Shown here in pieces: positions 22,916 through 29,456 of a stretch of DNA of 39,842 bases (position 1 is the stretch's first letter; every line of letters starts with the position of its first letter). The position numbers and the translations under genes are program-made. Under the pieces are notes generated by a model, which worked only from the letters and a program-made list of their open reading frames with translations, was not told the DNA's origin and made no database searches. Source of the stretch: a virus; the IMG/VR virus record IMGVR_UViG_3300022074_000121, positions 1 through 39,842 of that record; one strand, 5' to 3'.

Positions 22916-25012
22916 ATGCAGAACTCAAAAGACTTAGATCATGTTCTAAATCGTTGCTCAGAAAGAGCTAAAGTTTTGAATAGACCATATGTTTGTCTAG
23001 ACATACTTTTCAATGAATTAATAAATAGCAGATGTGCTTCTGTTGAATCTATTTTTCGGGCCTTGGGCTTGGACGTTTTGGAGATAGCTTTAGTTTCTGT
23101 ATTGTATTGTGCAGAGAAGAAGACTTCCAAAAACCCTTCTGGAAAATTTAACAGTGACTGTAAAGATTTGTTTGACCGTATGGAAGAACTTAGGGTCGAA
23201 TTAGAGCAAGAAGATAATACTCCAGAATTACTTTTATTAGCTTTTTTCTGTTTCGACAAAAAAAGCAATGTCATTAAATTCTTCGAAGAAGCTGGATTAA
23301 ATTTCGAGACAGCAAGATCGCAAACACAGTCTTTCATAACGGATTGTCCATTTATAAAAACAAACTTTTTTGATCATAAAGAGCTTTCTGATTTAGAGAT
23401 AGAAGAAAGCGAGGAAGAAAAAGAAGAAAAAAGTATTCTCGATCCGCTGAAGCCTAATCCGATTTTGGATAAAGTGGCAACTAATTTAAATCAAAAGGCT
23501 TTCGTAGGAGAGTTTGATTCTTTGATACCGTTTGAGGAAAAAATCAATGAGGTCATAGTGACTTTATGTAGACAGAAAAAACCTAATGCAATTCTTGTAG
23601 GTGCTGCTGGTGGAGGTAAAACCAGCATTGTAGAATCTCTGGCGAAACAGATTATGGACAAAGAGGTTCCAGAGATATTAGAAGATATGGTTATCTTTGA
23701 GCTACAATTGTCTAGTATTGTTGCAGGGACAAAATACAGGGGAGAATTTGAAGGAAAACTAGAAGCTTTCTTAAAAGAAGTTACAAAGTATGACAACGTA
23801 ATTATTTTTATTGATGAGATACATACTTTAGTTGGTGCTGGTGGAACTGGAACACAAAACGATCTAGATGCGTCTAATATTCTAAAGCCGATGCTGGCAA
23901 GAGGTGATATTAAATGCATTGGTGCTACCACCCATTACGAATATGAACAAAAAATCAAAACTGATCCAGCTTTGGACAGGCGTTTTGAGAAAGTTGTTGT
24001 GGTTCCACCTACAAGATCAAGGGTAGAGAAAATTCTTCCTGATTTGATATCTTTTTACACAAAATTTCACAAGGTAAAATATACAGATATTTTTACTACA
24101 AAAGTTTTAGACTATTGCGATAAGTTTTTACCTAACAGGGTATATCCTGATAAGCTGATTGATGCTTTAGATCATTGTGCGGCATCTGCTAAAATAAAAG
24201 GTGCAAAATCGGTATCACAGCCTGAGCTAAAAGCTTTTTTTGGCAAGAAGCGCGGTATCATTTCAGATACAGACACTATCAATGACTTGATCAAAGATTT
24301 GAATGAAAATCTCATAGGTCACACTGAGGATTTTAAAACCTTTAAGAACTCGCTGCGTAGCCTATCGTCAAGACCGTCAGAATTCAAGAATGCACACCCA
24401 CCATTCTTTCTTTTTTATGGTTCGGGCCAAACTGGAAAGACATCTTTGATTAATATTATAGAACAGTATGCGAAAGGGCAAGATGTAGCCACATTCAGAA
24501 CCAATGGAAGAAACTTGACAGAAACTCAATGGGTGACTGGATTTCACGACAAGGCTTATTCTATTAGTCAAAATGTAGCATTATTGAATGTTTCCTTGGT
24601 TCTGATTGATGATTTCGACAAAGCTGCTGTAAAAGCGCAAGAAGCGGTGTTGCAAATCGCAAGAGAAAATGAAATCACAATGACTAATGGGGATACTGTT
24701 GATTTTTCCAATACTATCTTCATCTTAACGACAGGTCAAAAATCTAAACCCAAACATCTTGGCTTTAGTGAAGGCGGCGAAAATGAAGCTCTGCCAATTT
24801 TAGACGATGCCTTGAAAAATTTCTGCTTTGAACAAATTAATTTAAAGACCATTTCAAAGCGAGATTTGAAGACTTTGCTAACAAAAAGATTAAAAATATC
24901 CCCATTTATTAAGGATTTTGATAAAGTCAATGAAATAATCAAAGATAATTTTGATAAAAAAGATTTTATTCGTGTTTCTAAAAAAGAACTAGAAAAAATT
25001 ATTTTTAAATAG
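22916..25012 (+). CDS. ClpA/ClpB-like double AAA+ protein
   Basis: 698 aa. A Clp-N-like repeat region (1-140) is followed by an acidic linker, then D1 with Walker A GAAGGGKT (229-236), pore loop GTKYRGEFEG, Walker B VIIFIDEIHTLVGAGG and arginine-finger region DPALDRRFEKV. D2 has Walker A GSGQTGKT (502-509) and Walker B LVLIDDFDKA (561-570), but the usual GYVG pore loop is replaced by TEEQWVTG-like residues (NLTETQWVTG). No IGL-type ClpP loop is seen. It could remodel protein complexes; its place 1 nt after the polymerase gene suggests replisome or virion-assembly work. Whether it partners a protease is unknown. Confidence 0.8.
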   Translation: MQNSKDLDHVLNRCSERAKVLNRPYVCLDILFNELINSRCASVESIFRALGLDVLEIALVSVLYCAEKKTSKNPSGKFNSDCKDLFDRMEELRVELEQEDNTPELLLLAFFCFDKKSNVIKFFEEAGLNFETARSQTQSFITDCPFIKTNFFDHKELSDLEIEESEEEKEEKSILDPLKPNPILDKVATNLNQKAFVGEFDSLIPFEEKINEVIVTLCRQKKPNAILVGAAGGGKTSIVESLAKQIMDKEVPEILEDMVIFELQLSSIVAGTKYRGEFEGKLEAFLKEVTKYDNVIIFIDEIHTLVGAGGTGTQNDLDASNILKPMLARGDIKCIGATTHYEYEQKIKTDPALDRRFEKVVVVPPTRSRVEKILPDLISFYTKFHKVKYTDIFTTKVLDYCDKFLPNRVYPDKLIDALDHCAASAKIKGAKSVSQPELKAFFGKKRGIISDTDTINDLIKDLNENLIGHTEDFKTFKNSLRSLSSRPSEFKNAHPPFFLFYGSGQTGKTSLINIIEQYAKGQDVATFRTNGRNLTETQWVTGFHDKAYSISQNVALLNVSLVLIDDFDKAAVKAQEAVLQIARENEITMTNGDTVDFSNTIFILTTGQKSKPKHLGFSEGGENEALPILDDALKNFCFEQINLKTISKRDLKTLLTKRLKISPFIKDFDKVNEIIKDNFDKKDFIRVSKKELEKIIFK

Positions 25013-25027
25013 ATTACCGTGTAAAAT
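24999..25027 (+). promoter_or_regulatory. Possible promoter, near-leaderless membrane gene
   Basis: TTATTT (24999-25004, weak -35), 17-bp spacer, TAAAAT (25022-25027), then 7 nt to the ATG at 25035. The spacing matches the stronger leaderless promoters, but the -35 is poor. Confidence 0.4.
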
Positions 25028-25034
25028 CTGATAC

Positions 25035-25667
25035 ATGGTTTCAAAAAAAGAGGACAAAGGGCTAAAATCTTGGAAAGCTATTTTTCTCGCTATTTCACTC
25101 GCTATAATTTCTAGTGGAATTGTTCCCGCTTTTATAGGTTTTCTTACTAGGGTTTATGAAATAGAGAAAAGCGTAGAACCTGTATCTCATGTAAATCTTA
25201 GAACCACTTCTCTCATTTATAATTCAATGGTTGAAATGGAAAGTTCAGTTGGAGCAGATAGCGTTGTTTTGCTCAAAGCACACAATTCTGGTAGCCCAAT
25301 TCCAAATAAATCTACTATTGTAGCAGAAGTTTTCGATGCCAACGAAACCTCTTCAGTCTTTGATCTTTGGCAGTCTCAGCCTTTAGACAGGCATTATGTG
25401 ACTTTATTAGAAGACTTGTTAGCTTCTAAGAGAACATCAGTAGTAACAGAAGAGATCGAAGGCTCTTCAATACTCAAAAACATTTACTTGAGTTCTGAAA
25501 TAATTAAATCAGATATTCGTTATCTTGGCGCAGATGAGGATAACATTTACTACTTATCCATTGGTTTTACCGAAGATACTGATTTCGATCCCAAATATGA
25601 AACTCTAACAAGGGCTGGAACAGAGAGAATAAAGGGATATATGAGAGACATGGGGGCATTCAAATGA
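25035..25667 (+). CDS. Membrane-anchored protein with possible GAF-like domain
   Basis: 210 aa. Residues about 14-37 (AIFLAISLAIISSGIVPAFI) form one transmembrane helix after a basic N-terminus, so the rest is probably periplasmic. The soluble part has a GAF-like outline: a long helix, then SVVLLKAHNSGSPIPNKSTI, and a beta-rich end. Proteins with a similar AHNGG-type segment occur in other phages with unknown roles. It overlaps the next membrane gene by ATGA. The GAF call is tentative. Confidence 0.5.
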   Translation: MVSKKEDKGLKSWKAIFLAISLAIISSGIVPAFIGFLTRVYEIEKSVEPVSHVNLRTTSLIYNSMVEMESSVGADSVVLLKAHNSGSPIPNKSTIVAEVFDANETSSVFDLWQSQPLDRHYVTLLEDLLASKRTSVVTEEIEGSSILKNIYLSSEIIKSDIRYLGADEDNIYYLSIGFTEDTDFDPKYETLTRAGTERIKGYMRDMGAFK

Positions 25668-25948
25668 CCTTACTAAGCTGCATACTTATGGCGTTACTTA
25701 GCTTTGTGGCGGCGAGTCAAGCGATTGCAGAGACTTACAAAAGAGATTCTTTCTTTAAGATATTTTTAATATGGAACCTTGCTTGTTTGGTATCTGTTCT
25801 TATGTCTTTTAAAATATACCAGAGGGTAAACGAAGATCCAGCTACTATATTGGACGTAGGATCAGAGTCGTTGTTTCTGACGTTGGCAATTTCATATTTG
25901 TATCACACTATTCTAGACAACTTCTGTAAAGACACAAAAAAAGGGTGA
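25664..25948 (+). CDS. Small membrane protein with about three TM helices
   Basis: 94 aa. Hydrophobic stretches at about 2-20, 31-52 and 67-85 predict three membrane helices with a charged C-terminus (CKDTKKG). Translationally coupled to the preceding membrane protein, so the two may act together. A holin-like role is possible but a better holin candidate is at 27237. Its last codons form part of a terminator stem. Confidence 0.55.
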   Translation: MTLLSCILMALLSFVAASQAIAETYKRDSFFKIFLIWNLACLVSVLMSFKIYQRVNEDPATILDVGSESLFLTLAISYLYHTILDNFCKDTKKG

Positions 25949-25971
25949 CGAATAACCGCCACCCTTTATTT
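25940..25971. terminator. Bidirectional intrinsic terminator
   Basis: AAAGGGTG (25940-25947) and CACCCTTT (25960-25967) make an 8-bp stem. On the minus strand the stem is followed by a long T-run (opposite 25934-25942), ideal for the gene ending at 25999; on the plus strand it is followed by ATTTTG. It separates two converging units. Confidence 0.8.
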
Positions 25972-25998
25972 TGTAACCTTCGTTTTATTATTTTTAAA

Positions 25999-26223
25999 TT
26001 ACTTAAAACGTAGAGTTTTGCCTCCAACTGACAGAGAGCCAATCGACGCTTTCGCAAATTTGCGGTGAACCCTTGCGTTTCGATCAAGGACGGTAATATA
26101 CTCGTTAGAGCAGCTTACAAGTTGAGCGTTGATAGTCTCTCCCTGCTTTGTGACGAGTCCGAAGAATCGGCCCTTCAGATTTGACAGACTATTGTCTAGA
26201 CGTTTATTTGATGTAGTATTCAT
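25999..26223 (-). CDS. Small Sm/SH3-like protein
   Basis: 74 aa, basic. After a short Asn/Arg-rich N-terminus, the stretch FFGLVTKQGETINAQLVSCS then NEYITVLD and KASIGSLSVGGKTLRFK has the strand pattern of a small five-stranded Sm-like or SH3-like barrel. An RNA- or DNA-binding role is possible but inferred. It is a single-gene minus-strand unit with a strong leaderless promoter and a bidirectional terminator. Confidence 0.6.
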   Translation of the reverse strand: MNTTSNKRLDNSLSNLKGRFFGLVTKQGETINAQLVSCSNEYITVLDRNARVHRKFAKASIGSLSVGGKTLRFK

Positions 26224-26231
26224 ACGGGATG

Positions 26232-26259
26232 ATTATATCGTATTTGTATCAAAAATCAA
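26232..26259 (-). promoter_or_regulatory. Sigma-70-type promoter, leaderless Sm-like gene
   Basis: On the minus strand TTGATT (26254-26259), 16-bp spacer, TATAAT (26232-26237), and 8 nt to the ATG at 26223. The predicted start of transcription is the start codon. Confidence 0.72.
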
Positions 26260-26294
26260 GTAATTTTTTCTTAAAAAAAAGATCAATTTTCCGG

Positions 26295-26322
26295 TTGTAG
26301 TTCTCAAAAAATGTGTCATAAT
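26295..26322 (+). promoter_or_regulatory. Promoter, leaderless small basic protein
   Basis: TTGTAG (26295-26300), 16-bp spacer, CATAAT (26317-26322), then 6 nt to the ATG at 26329. It is divergent from the promoter at 26232-26259. Confidence 0.55.
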
Positions 26323-26328
26323 AGGTTA

Positions 26329-26478
26329 ATGAGTGGAAATACCGCTAAACGAATTAGAAAGAAGGCAGGGCTAAATCGCCAATCAGAAAGCCCTGTCATA
26401 AGAAGGATTTATAGGCGTTTGAAAAAACAGTATAATAAACTTCCTTCAACAGAAAAAGCCAATTTTTTTAAAGTATGA
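26329..26478 (+). CDS. Small very basic protein
   Basis: 49 aa, with 14 Arg/Lys (TAKRIRKKAG, RRIYRRLKKQ). It starts 6 nt after a -10 box and ends in an ATGA overlap with the next gene, two independent signs of a real gene. The charge suggests nucleic-acid binding. No family recognised. Confidence 0.65.
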   Translation: MSGNTAKRIRKKAGLNRQSESPVIRRIYRRLKKQYNKLPSTEKANFFKV

Positions 26479-26729
26479 GTGATACAAACGACTGGAAAGA
26501 AAGAGAGGCGGGAGCATTTTGGTCCCGCGAAAAGAACGGTGGCGAAAAATACCTTACGGGGTATGTTGAAGTCAACGGAGAAAGAGTCCAACTTGTTGCA
26601 TTCCGCAATAAGTTCAAGCAAGATGGTGAGAATACTCCCGATCTTCGTGTTTATCTAGATAACCGCGATACGGAAGGCTCAAATTCATCGAGCGCAAAGA
26701 AGGTGCAAGAAGATCCACTTCCCATCTAA
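26475..26729 (+). CDS. DUF736-like small protein
   Basis: 84 aa. REAGAFWSREKNGGEKYLTG followed by VQLVAFRNKF and PDLRVYLDNR resembles the DUF736-type beta proteins of phages and plasmids (GxFxxxxDGFxG...APDYRVY). The C-terminus ends VQEDPLPI, a short acidic/hydrophobic tail. It may be a small ssDNA-associated protein, but no experiment-based role is known to me. Confidence 0.6.
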   Translation: MSDTNDWKEREAGAFWSREKNGGEKYLTGYVEVNGERVQLVAFRNKFKQDGENTPDLRVYLDNRDTEGSNSSSAKKVQEDPLPI

Positions 26730-26737
26730 TTCGGAAG

Positions 26738-26766
26738 GCGACCCCTTTTTCGGAGGGGGTCGCTTT
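26738..26766 (+). terminator. Intrinsic terminator
   Basis: GCGACCCC (26738-26745) pairs with GGGGTCGC (26756-26763), 8 bp with 10-nt loop, followed by TTTAAAA. It separates the DUF736-like gene from the lysis genes. The short U-tract may allow read-through. Confidence 0.75.
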
Positions 26767-26771
26767 AAAAT

Positions 26772-27047
26772 ATGAGTATTCTAAAGTTGATTCAAACTGT
26801 TTTAGGCTTAGTTACAGCCTACCTTGAGCTTAAAAATAGGTCACTTTCTTTTGATTTAGTTCGTGACTCTGAAAGCCGTCAAGACAACTTGATTCAACAA
26901 ATTGAATATTTAAGAGAAAAAGCAACAGAGGAGTCTACTTCTAAAGCTGATTTTCTAAGGGGTAGACTACAAAGAGAAAAGAAATATTATGAAGAAATTC
27001 TGGTTAGTAATGCTGCTGATGATGGCGGCGACACTGGTGGCTTGTAA
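26772..27047 (+). CDS. i-spanin (Rz)-like protein
   Basis: 91 aa. Residues 2-21 (SILKLIQTVLGLVTAYLELK) form an N-terminal membrane anchor, and the rest is a predicted coiled coil (about 28-78) rich in Glu/Lys/Arg. This is the architecture of the inner-membrane spanin that bridges the periplasm and fuses the two membranes at the last step of lysis. The downstream lipoprotein gene begins inside its 3' end in another frame, the classic Rz/Rz1 overlap. Sequence similarity among spanins is low, so the call rests on topology and position. Confidence 0.65.
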   Translation: MSILKLIQTVLGLVTAYLELKNRSLSFDLVRDSESRQDNLIQQIEYLREKATEESTSKADFLRGRLQREKKYYEEILVSNAADDGGDTGGL

Positions 27048-27213
27048 AACCAAGCAGCCTGATATTTTGAATCTAAATATTTATCAGCCTAGTATTTTAA
27101 AATTACAGGGCGGTAAATCTATCCAAACAGCTAATGGTATTTATACCCCGCAGCTAGATGAAATCTGGCACAGCGACAAGCGTTTTAGAGAATTAGAAAG
27201 AAGTTCCTATTAA
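26989..27213 (+). CDS. o-spanin (Rz1)-like lipoprotein
   Basis: 74 aa. A signal peptide MKKFWLVMLLMMAATLVAC ends at a lipobox with Cys19, so the mature protein is lipidated and probably sorted to the outer membrane. It overlaps the preceding i-spanin-like gene by 59 nt out of frame. It would pair with the i-spanin coiled coil in outer-membrane disruption. It has few prolines, unlike many Rz1 proteins, so an unrelated lipoprotein is possible. Confidence 0.65.
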   Translation: MKKFWLVMLLMMAATLVACKTKQPDILNLNIYQPSILKLQGGKSIQTANGIYTPQLDEIWHSDKRFRELERSSY

Positions 27214-27236
27214 AACAACTAAGTGTAATATTAGAT

Positions 27237-27419
27237 ATGACATGGTTAACTGAAAACTGGACAGATATTGTCAACGCAGTTACGGCTTTAGTAGCCGCTG
27301 CCGCAGCGGTAACAGCCCTTACACCATCGCCTAAAGACGATAATGTATTGAAGAAAATCCGTAACGTTCTTAACGTCATTGGTTTCAATGTTGGTAACGC
27401 CAAAAACCTAGAAGACTAA
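27237..27419 (+). CDS. Small holin-like membrane protein
   Basis: 60 aa. One hydrophobic, Ala-rich helix at about 11-29 (IVNAVTALVAAAAAVTAL) follows a short N-terminus, then TPSPKDDNVLKKIRNVLN and NVGNAKN. This ALTPxPKDD...NVGNAK layout recurs in small phage proteins annotated as holins or lysis-associated. It closes a spanin-spanin-holin cluster. The start has TAATAT 5 nt upstream but a weak -35. An endolysin gene was not seen in this window. Confidence 0.55.
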   Translation: MTWLTENWTDIVNAVTALVAAAAAVTALTPSPKDDNVLKKIRNVLNVIGFNVGNAKNLED

Positions 27420-27446
27420 TTTTAATTAAATAGTCCTTATACACAG

Positions 27447-27484
27447 AATCCGTTCGATTCTAAAGAATCGTGCGGATTTTTTTT
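27447..27484 (+). terminator. Strong intrinsic terminator
   Basis: AATCCG-TT-CGATTC (27447-27460) pairs with GAATCG-TG-CGGATT (27465-27478) with a TAAA loop, followed by T8. It ends the lysis operon; its T-run forms part of the -35 of the next promoter. Confidence 0.85.
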
Positions 27485-27511
27485 GTATATAGGTGTAATT
27501 CTACATAAAAT
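27483..27511 (+). promoter_or_regulatory. Promoter, leaderless fibre gene
   Basis: TTGTAT (27483-27488), 17-bp spacer, TAAAAT (27506-27511), 5 nt to the ATG at 27517. It overlaps the T-tract of the preceding terminator, so a new unit starts directly after the old one ends. Confidence 0.65.
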
Positions 27512-27516
27512 AAGAT

Positions 27517-29433
27517 ATGGCGGGTGGAGTTTACAATTTAGTCCTTGGAGCAGATGATATAAATGACGCTGTTTCTGGAGCCTTTCAAGCCCTTAGAAGC
27601 GATGAAGGATATACTGGTGATATTAATATTAATGGCACTGGCTCATTCGATCTTTTAAATACTCAGTTTTTAGCTGCGGCACAAAACATCAATGTTACTG
27701 GTCATTTAATAGTAAATGACAATATTACAGGGCTTGGAGAAGCGAACTTCAACGATTTTATTGCAACAGGAACCTCCTTATTGTCCAACGTGACAGGTAA
27801 TGCAAATTTTGATCAAATAACTGCCACAGGATCTACAGACCTTGCTTCTTTAATTAACGGAGTTAATATTGTTGGTGATGTAAGTCATAGCGGAAACTAT
27901 ACGAATACTGGTGGATTTGGATTGATTGGCTCTGTTAATATCACTGGTAACACCAATATCACTGGTGACGCAAGTATTAACGGAACTTTATTTGTAAATG
28001 GAACTGCGATAACAGGGGAAAATAATTTAAACATTACAATTACGGGTAATGGAACGGGTGGTCTTAACTTTTTTGAAGAAGAATATCAAGAAATTTCATC
28101 CAGCCGAGGGGCATCTTTGATACATAGCACAGGGGTCGGAGTGGAAGGAACTGTTGCAAATCCAACCAGTATTGATTTTTCGATAAACGCAAAGGGTAAT
28201 GGAGCATATGTCATTAACTCTCCCGATGTAGCAGGGCATAGAGCAGGGCTTGGGAATAAAGCCATTGATTTTCAACCAGAAAGAGATGATGGTGCATTAG
28301 TGCTTGAAAAAACTTATGCAACAAAGGGTATAACTGTAGGTTCAAACAATGTAAATTATTCAAAAGAAGGTGTTATAATAGGCAACAGAAATACACTTGA
28401 TATTGGAGATGACGGTGGGGCTGGAGACTATAGCACCTATGATTTTATAGGTAATTTCATTGGAGGAAGGCAGAATCATGTTGAAAACGGAAACGAAGTA
28501 AATGTTATAGGGGCAAATAACACTGGAACTGCGTTCAACTCGGCTGGTGGGGTATCTGATAGTAGTATCGTTGGTAGGTATAACTTGATTAGTGGAATTT
28601 CTACCTGCTCTATTAGTAATACATTTATTGGTGGTAATAATAACCAAATAACTGGAGACTCTGCTACGATCTATAACTCTAGTGCAATTGGTCGCGAAAA
28701 CACCGTATCAAGACATAACTCTACCGCCATTGGTTATGCAAATATTGTGTCCGGTCCTGATTCTACCGCTGTTGGTCGCGAAAATAACGTATCAGGCACT
28801 GACTCTGCCGCTGTTGGTCGCGAAAATAATGTGTCAAACACTGACAATATCGCTTTTGGTCATCGAAATACTGCGTCAGGCAGTCAATCTACCGCTATTG
28901 GTAGCGAAAATAATTCGTCAGGCAGTAAATCTACCGCTATTGGTGATGAAAATACTGCGTCAGGCAATAAATCTACCGCAATGGGAGTGGCTTCTTTAGC
29001 AAACAAATTTGGTCAAATATCTTTAAGCAATGGTAAATTTGATTCAATTGGAGACTCTCAAACATCAATATTTGTTTCTAGATGTTTAACAACCAATGAT
29101 GTTGAAACAGAGGTCTTCTTAGATAATTCCAGCGAGAGGATTACTGTCGCCAATAATTCTGCAATCGCATTCGAAACTTTAATTGTAGCAACACAATCGT
29201 CAAGCTCAAATTCTGCTGGATATAAAATCTCAGGAGTTATTTCCAACAACGGAGGAACAACTGCTTTAGTGGGTTCTATAACAAAAAGTGTTTTAGGAGA
29301 AAGCGTTGCTACTTGGGACGCGACAGTTGAGGCAGACGATACGAATGATGCCCTTGTTATAAAGGTTACAGGAACGGCGGGAAATGATATTAGATGGGTC
29401 GCAACAACGACTACTTCTGAGGTTGTTTTTTAA
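27517..29433 (+). CDS. Large trimeric fibre/adhesin with YadA-type head repeats
   Basis: 638 aa. The N-terminal 180 residues contain repeated NITG/GDINITG beta units (VNITGNTNITGDASINGTLF) typical of beta-helical fibre shafts. Residues about 385-492 hold 14-residue repeats with the pattern S-T-A-I-G-x-E-N-x-x-S-G, the YadA head (left-handed beta-roll) signature. The last 130 residues are a compact beta domain (VETEVFLDNSSERITVANNS), probably a receptor-binding or trimerisation end. It would be a homotrimer on the tail or baseplate that binds the host surface. Related in style to the minus-strand protein at 5292. Confidence 0.75.
   Translation: MAGGVYNLVLGADDINDAVSGAFQALRSDEGYTGDININGTGSFDLLNTQFLAAAQNINVTGHLIVNDNITGLGEANFNDFIATGTSLLSNVTGNANFDQITATGSTDLASLINGVNIVGDVSHSGNYTNTGGFGLIGSVNITGNTNITGDASINGTLFVNGTAITGENNLNITITGNGTGGLNFFEEEYQEISSSRGASLIHSTGVGVEGTVANPTSIDFSINAKGNGAYVINSPDVAGHRAGLGNKAIDFQPERDDGALVLEKTYATKGITVGSNNVNYSKEGVIIGNRNTLDIGDDGGAGDYSTYDFIGNFIGGRQNHVENGNEVNVIGANNTGTAFNSAGGVSDSSIVGRYNLISGISTCSISNTFIGGNNNQITGDSATIYNSSAIGRENTVSRHNSTAIGYANIVSGPDSTAVGRENNVSGTDSAAVGRENNVSNTDNIAFGHRNTASGSQSTAIGSENNSSGSKSTAIGDENTASGNKSTAMGVASLANKFGQISLSNGKFDSIGDSQTSIFVSRCLTTNDVETEVFLDNSSERITVANNSAIAFETLIVATQSSSSNSAGYKISGVISNNGGTTALVGSITKSVLGESVATWDATVEADDTNDALVIKVTGTAGNDIRWVATTTTSEVVF
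28678..28992 (+). repeat. Seven tandem 42-bp repeats encoding YadA-like head units
   Basis: Successive 42-nt units each encode about STAIGxENxxSGxx. The middle units share TCTACCGCT, TTGGT, GAAAAT and TCAGGCA at fixed spacing, whereas flanking units are more diverged. Recombination between units could change fibre length. Confidence 0.8.
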
Positions 29434-29450
29434 GGTTATTTCTGTATAAT
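29423..29450 (+). promoter_or_regulatory. Promoter, leaderless GT-sulfotransferase gene
   Basis: TTGTTT (29423-29428), 16-bp spacer, TATAAT (29445-29450), 6 nt to the ATG at 29457. It overlaps the stop codon of the fibre gene. Confidence 0.68.
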
Positions 29451-29456
29451 TAGTTG

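Noticed and set aside
23491-23931. A 146-codon minus-strand open frame
   Set aside because: It lies antisense to the AAA+ core motifs and has low-complexity Ser/Ile composition typical of a shadow.
26724-26734. Third copy of ATCTAATTCGG
   Set aside because: Only 11 bases match the 15-bp repeat and it lies at an unrelated gene end; may be chance.
28678-28992. Regular 42-bp repeats that could be taken for a CRISPR array
   Set aside because: They are in frame, encode 14-residue YadA-like units and have no unique spacers.
28682-28999. A 105-codon open frame over the fibre repeats
   Set aside because: It is a frame shadow caused by the 42-bp repeats; no start signal supports it.
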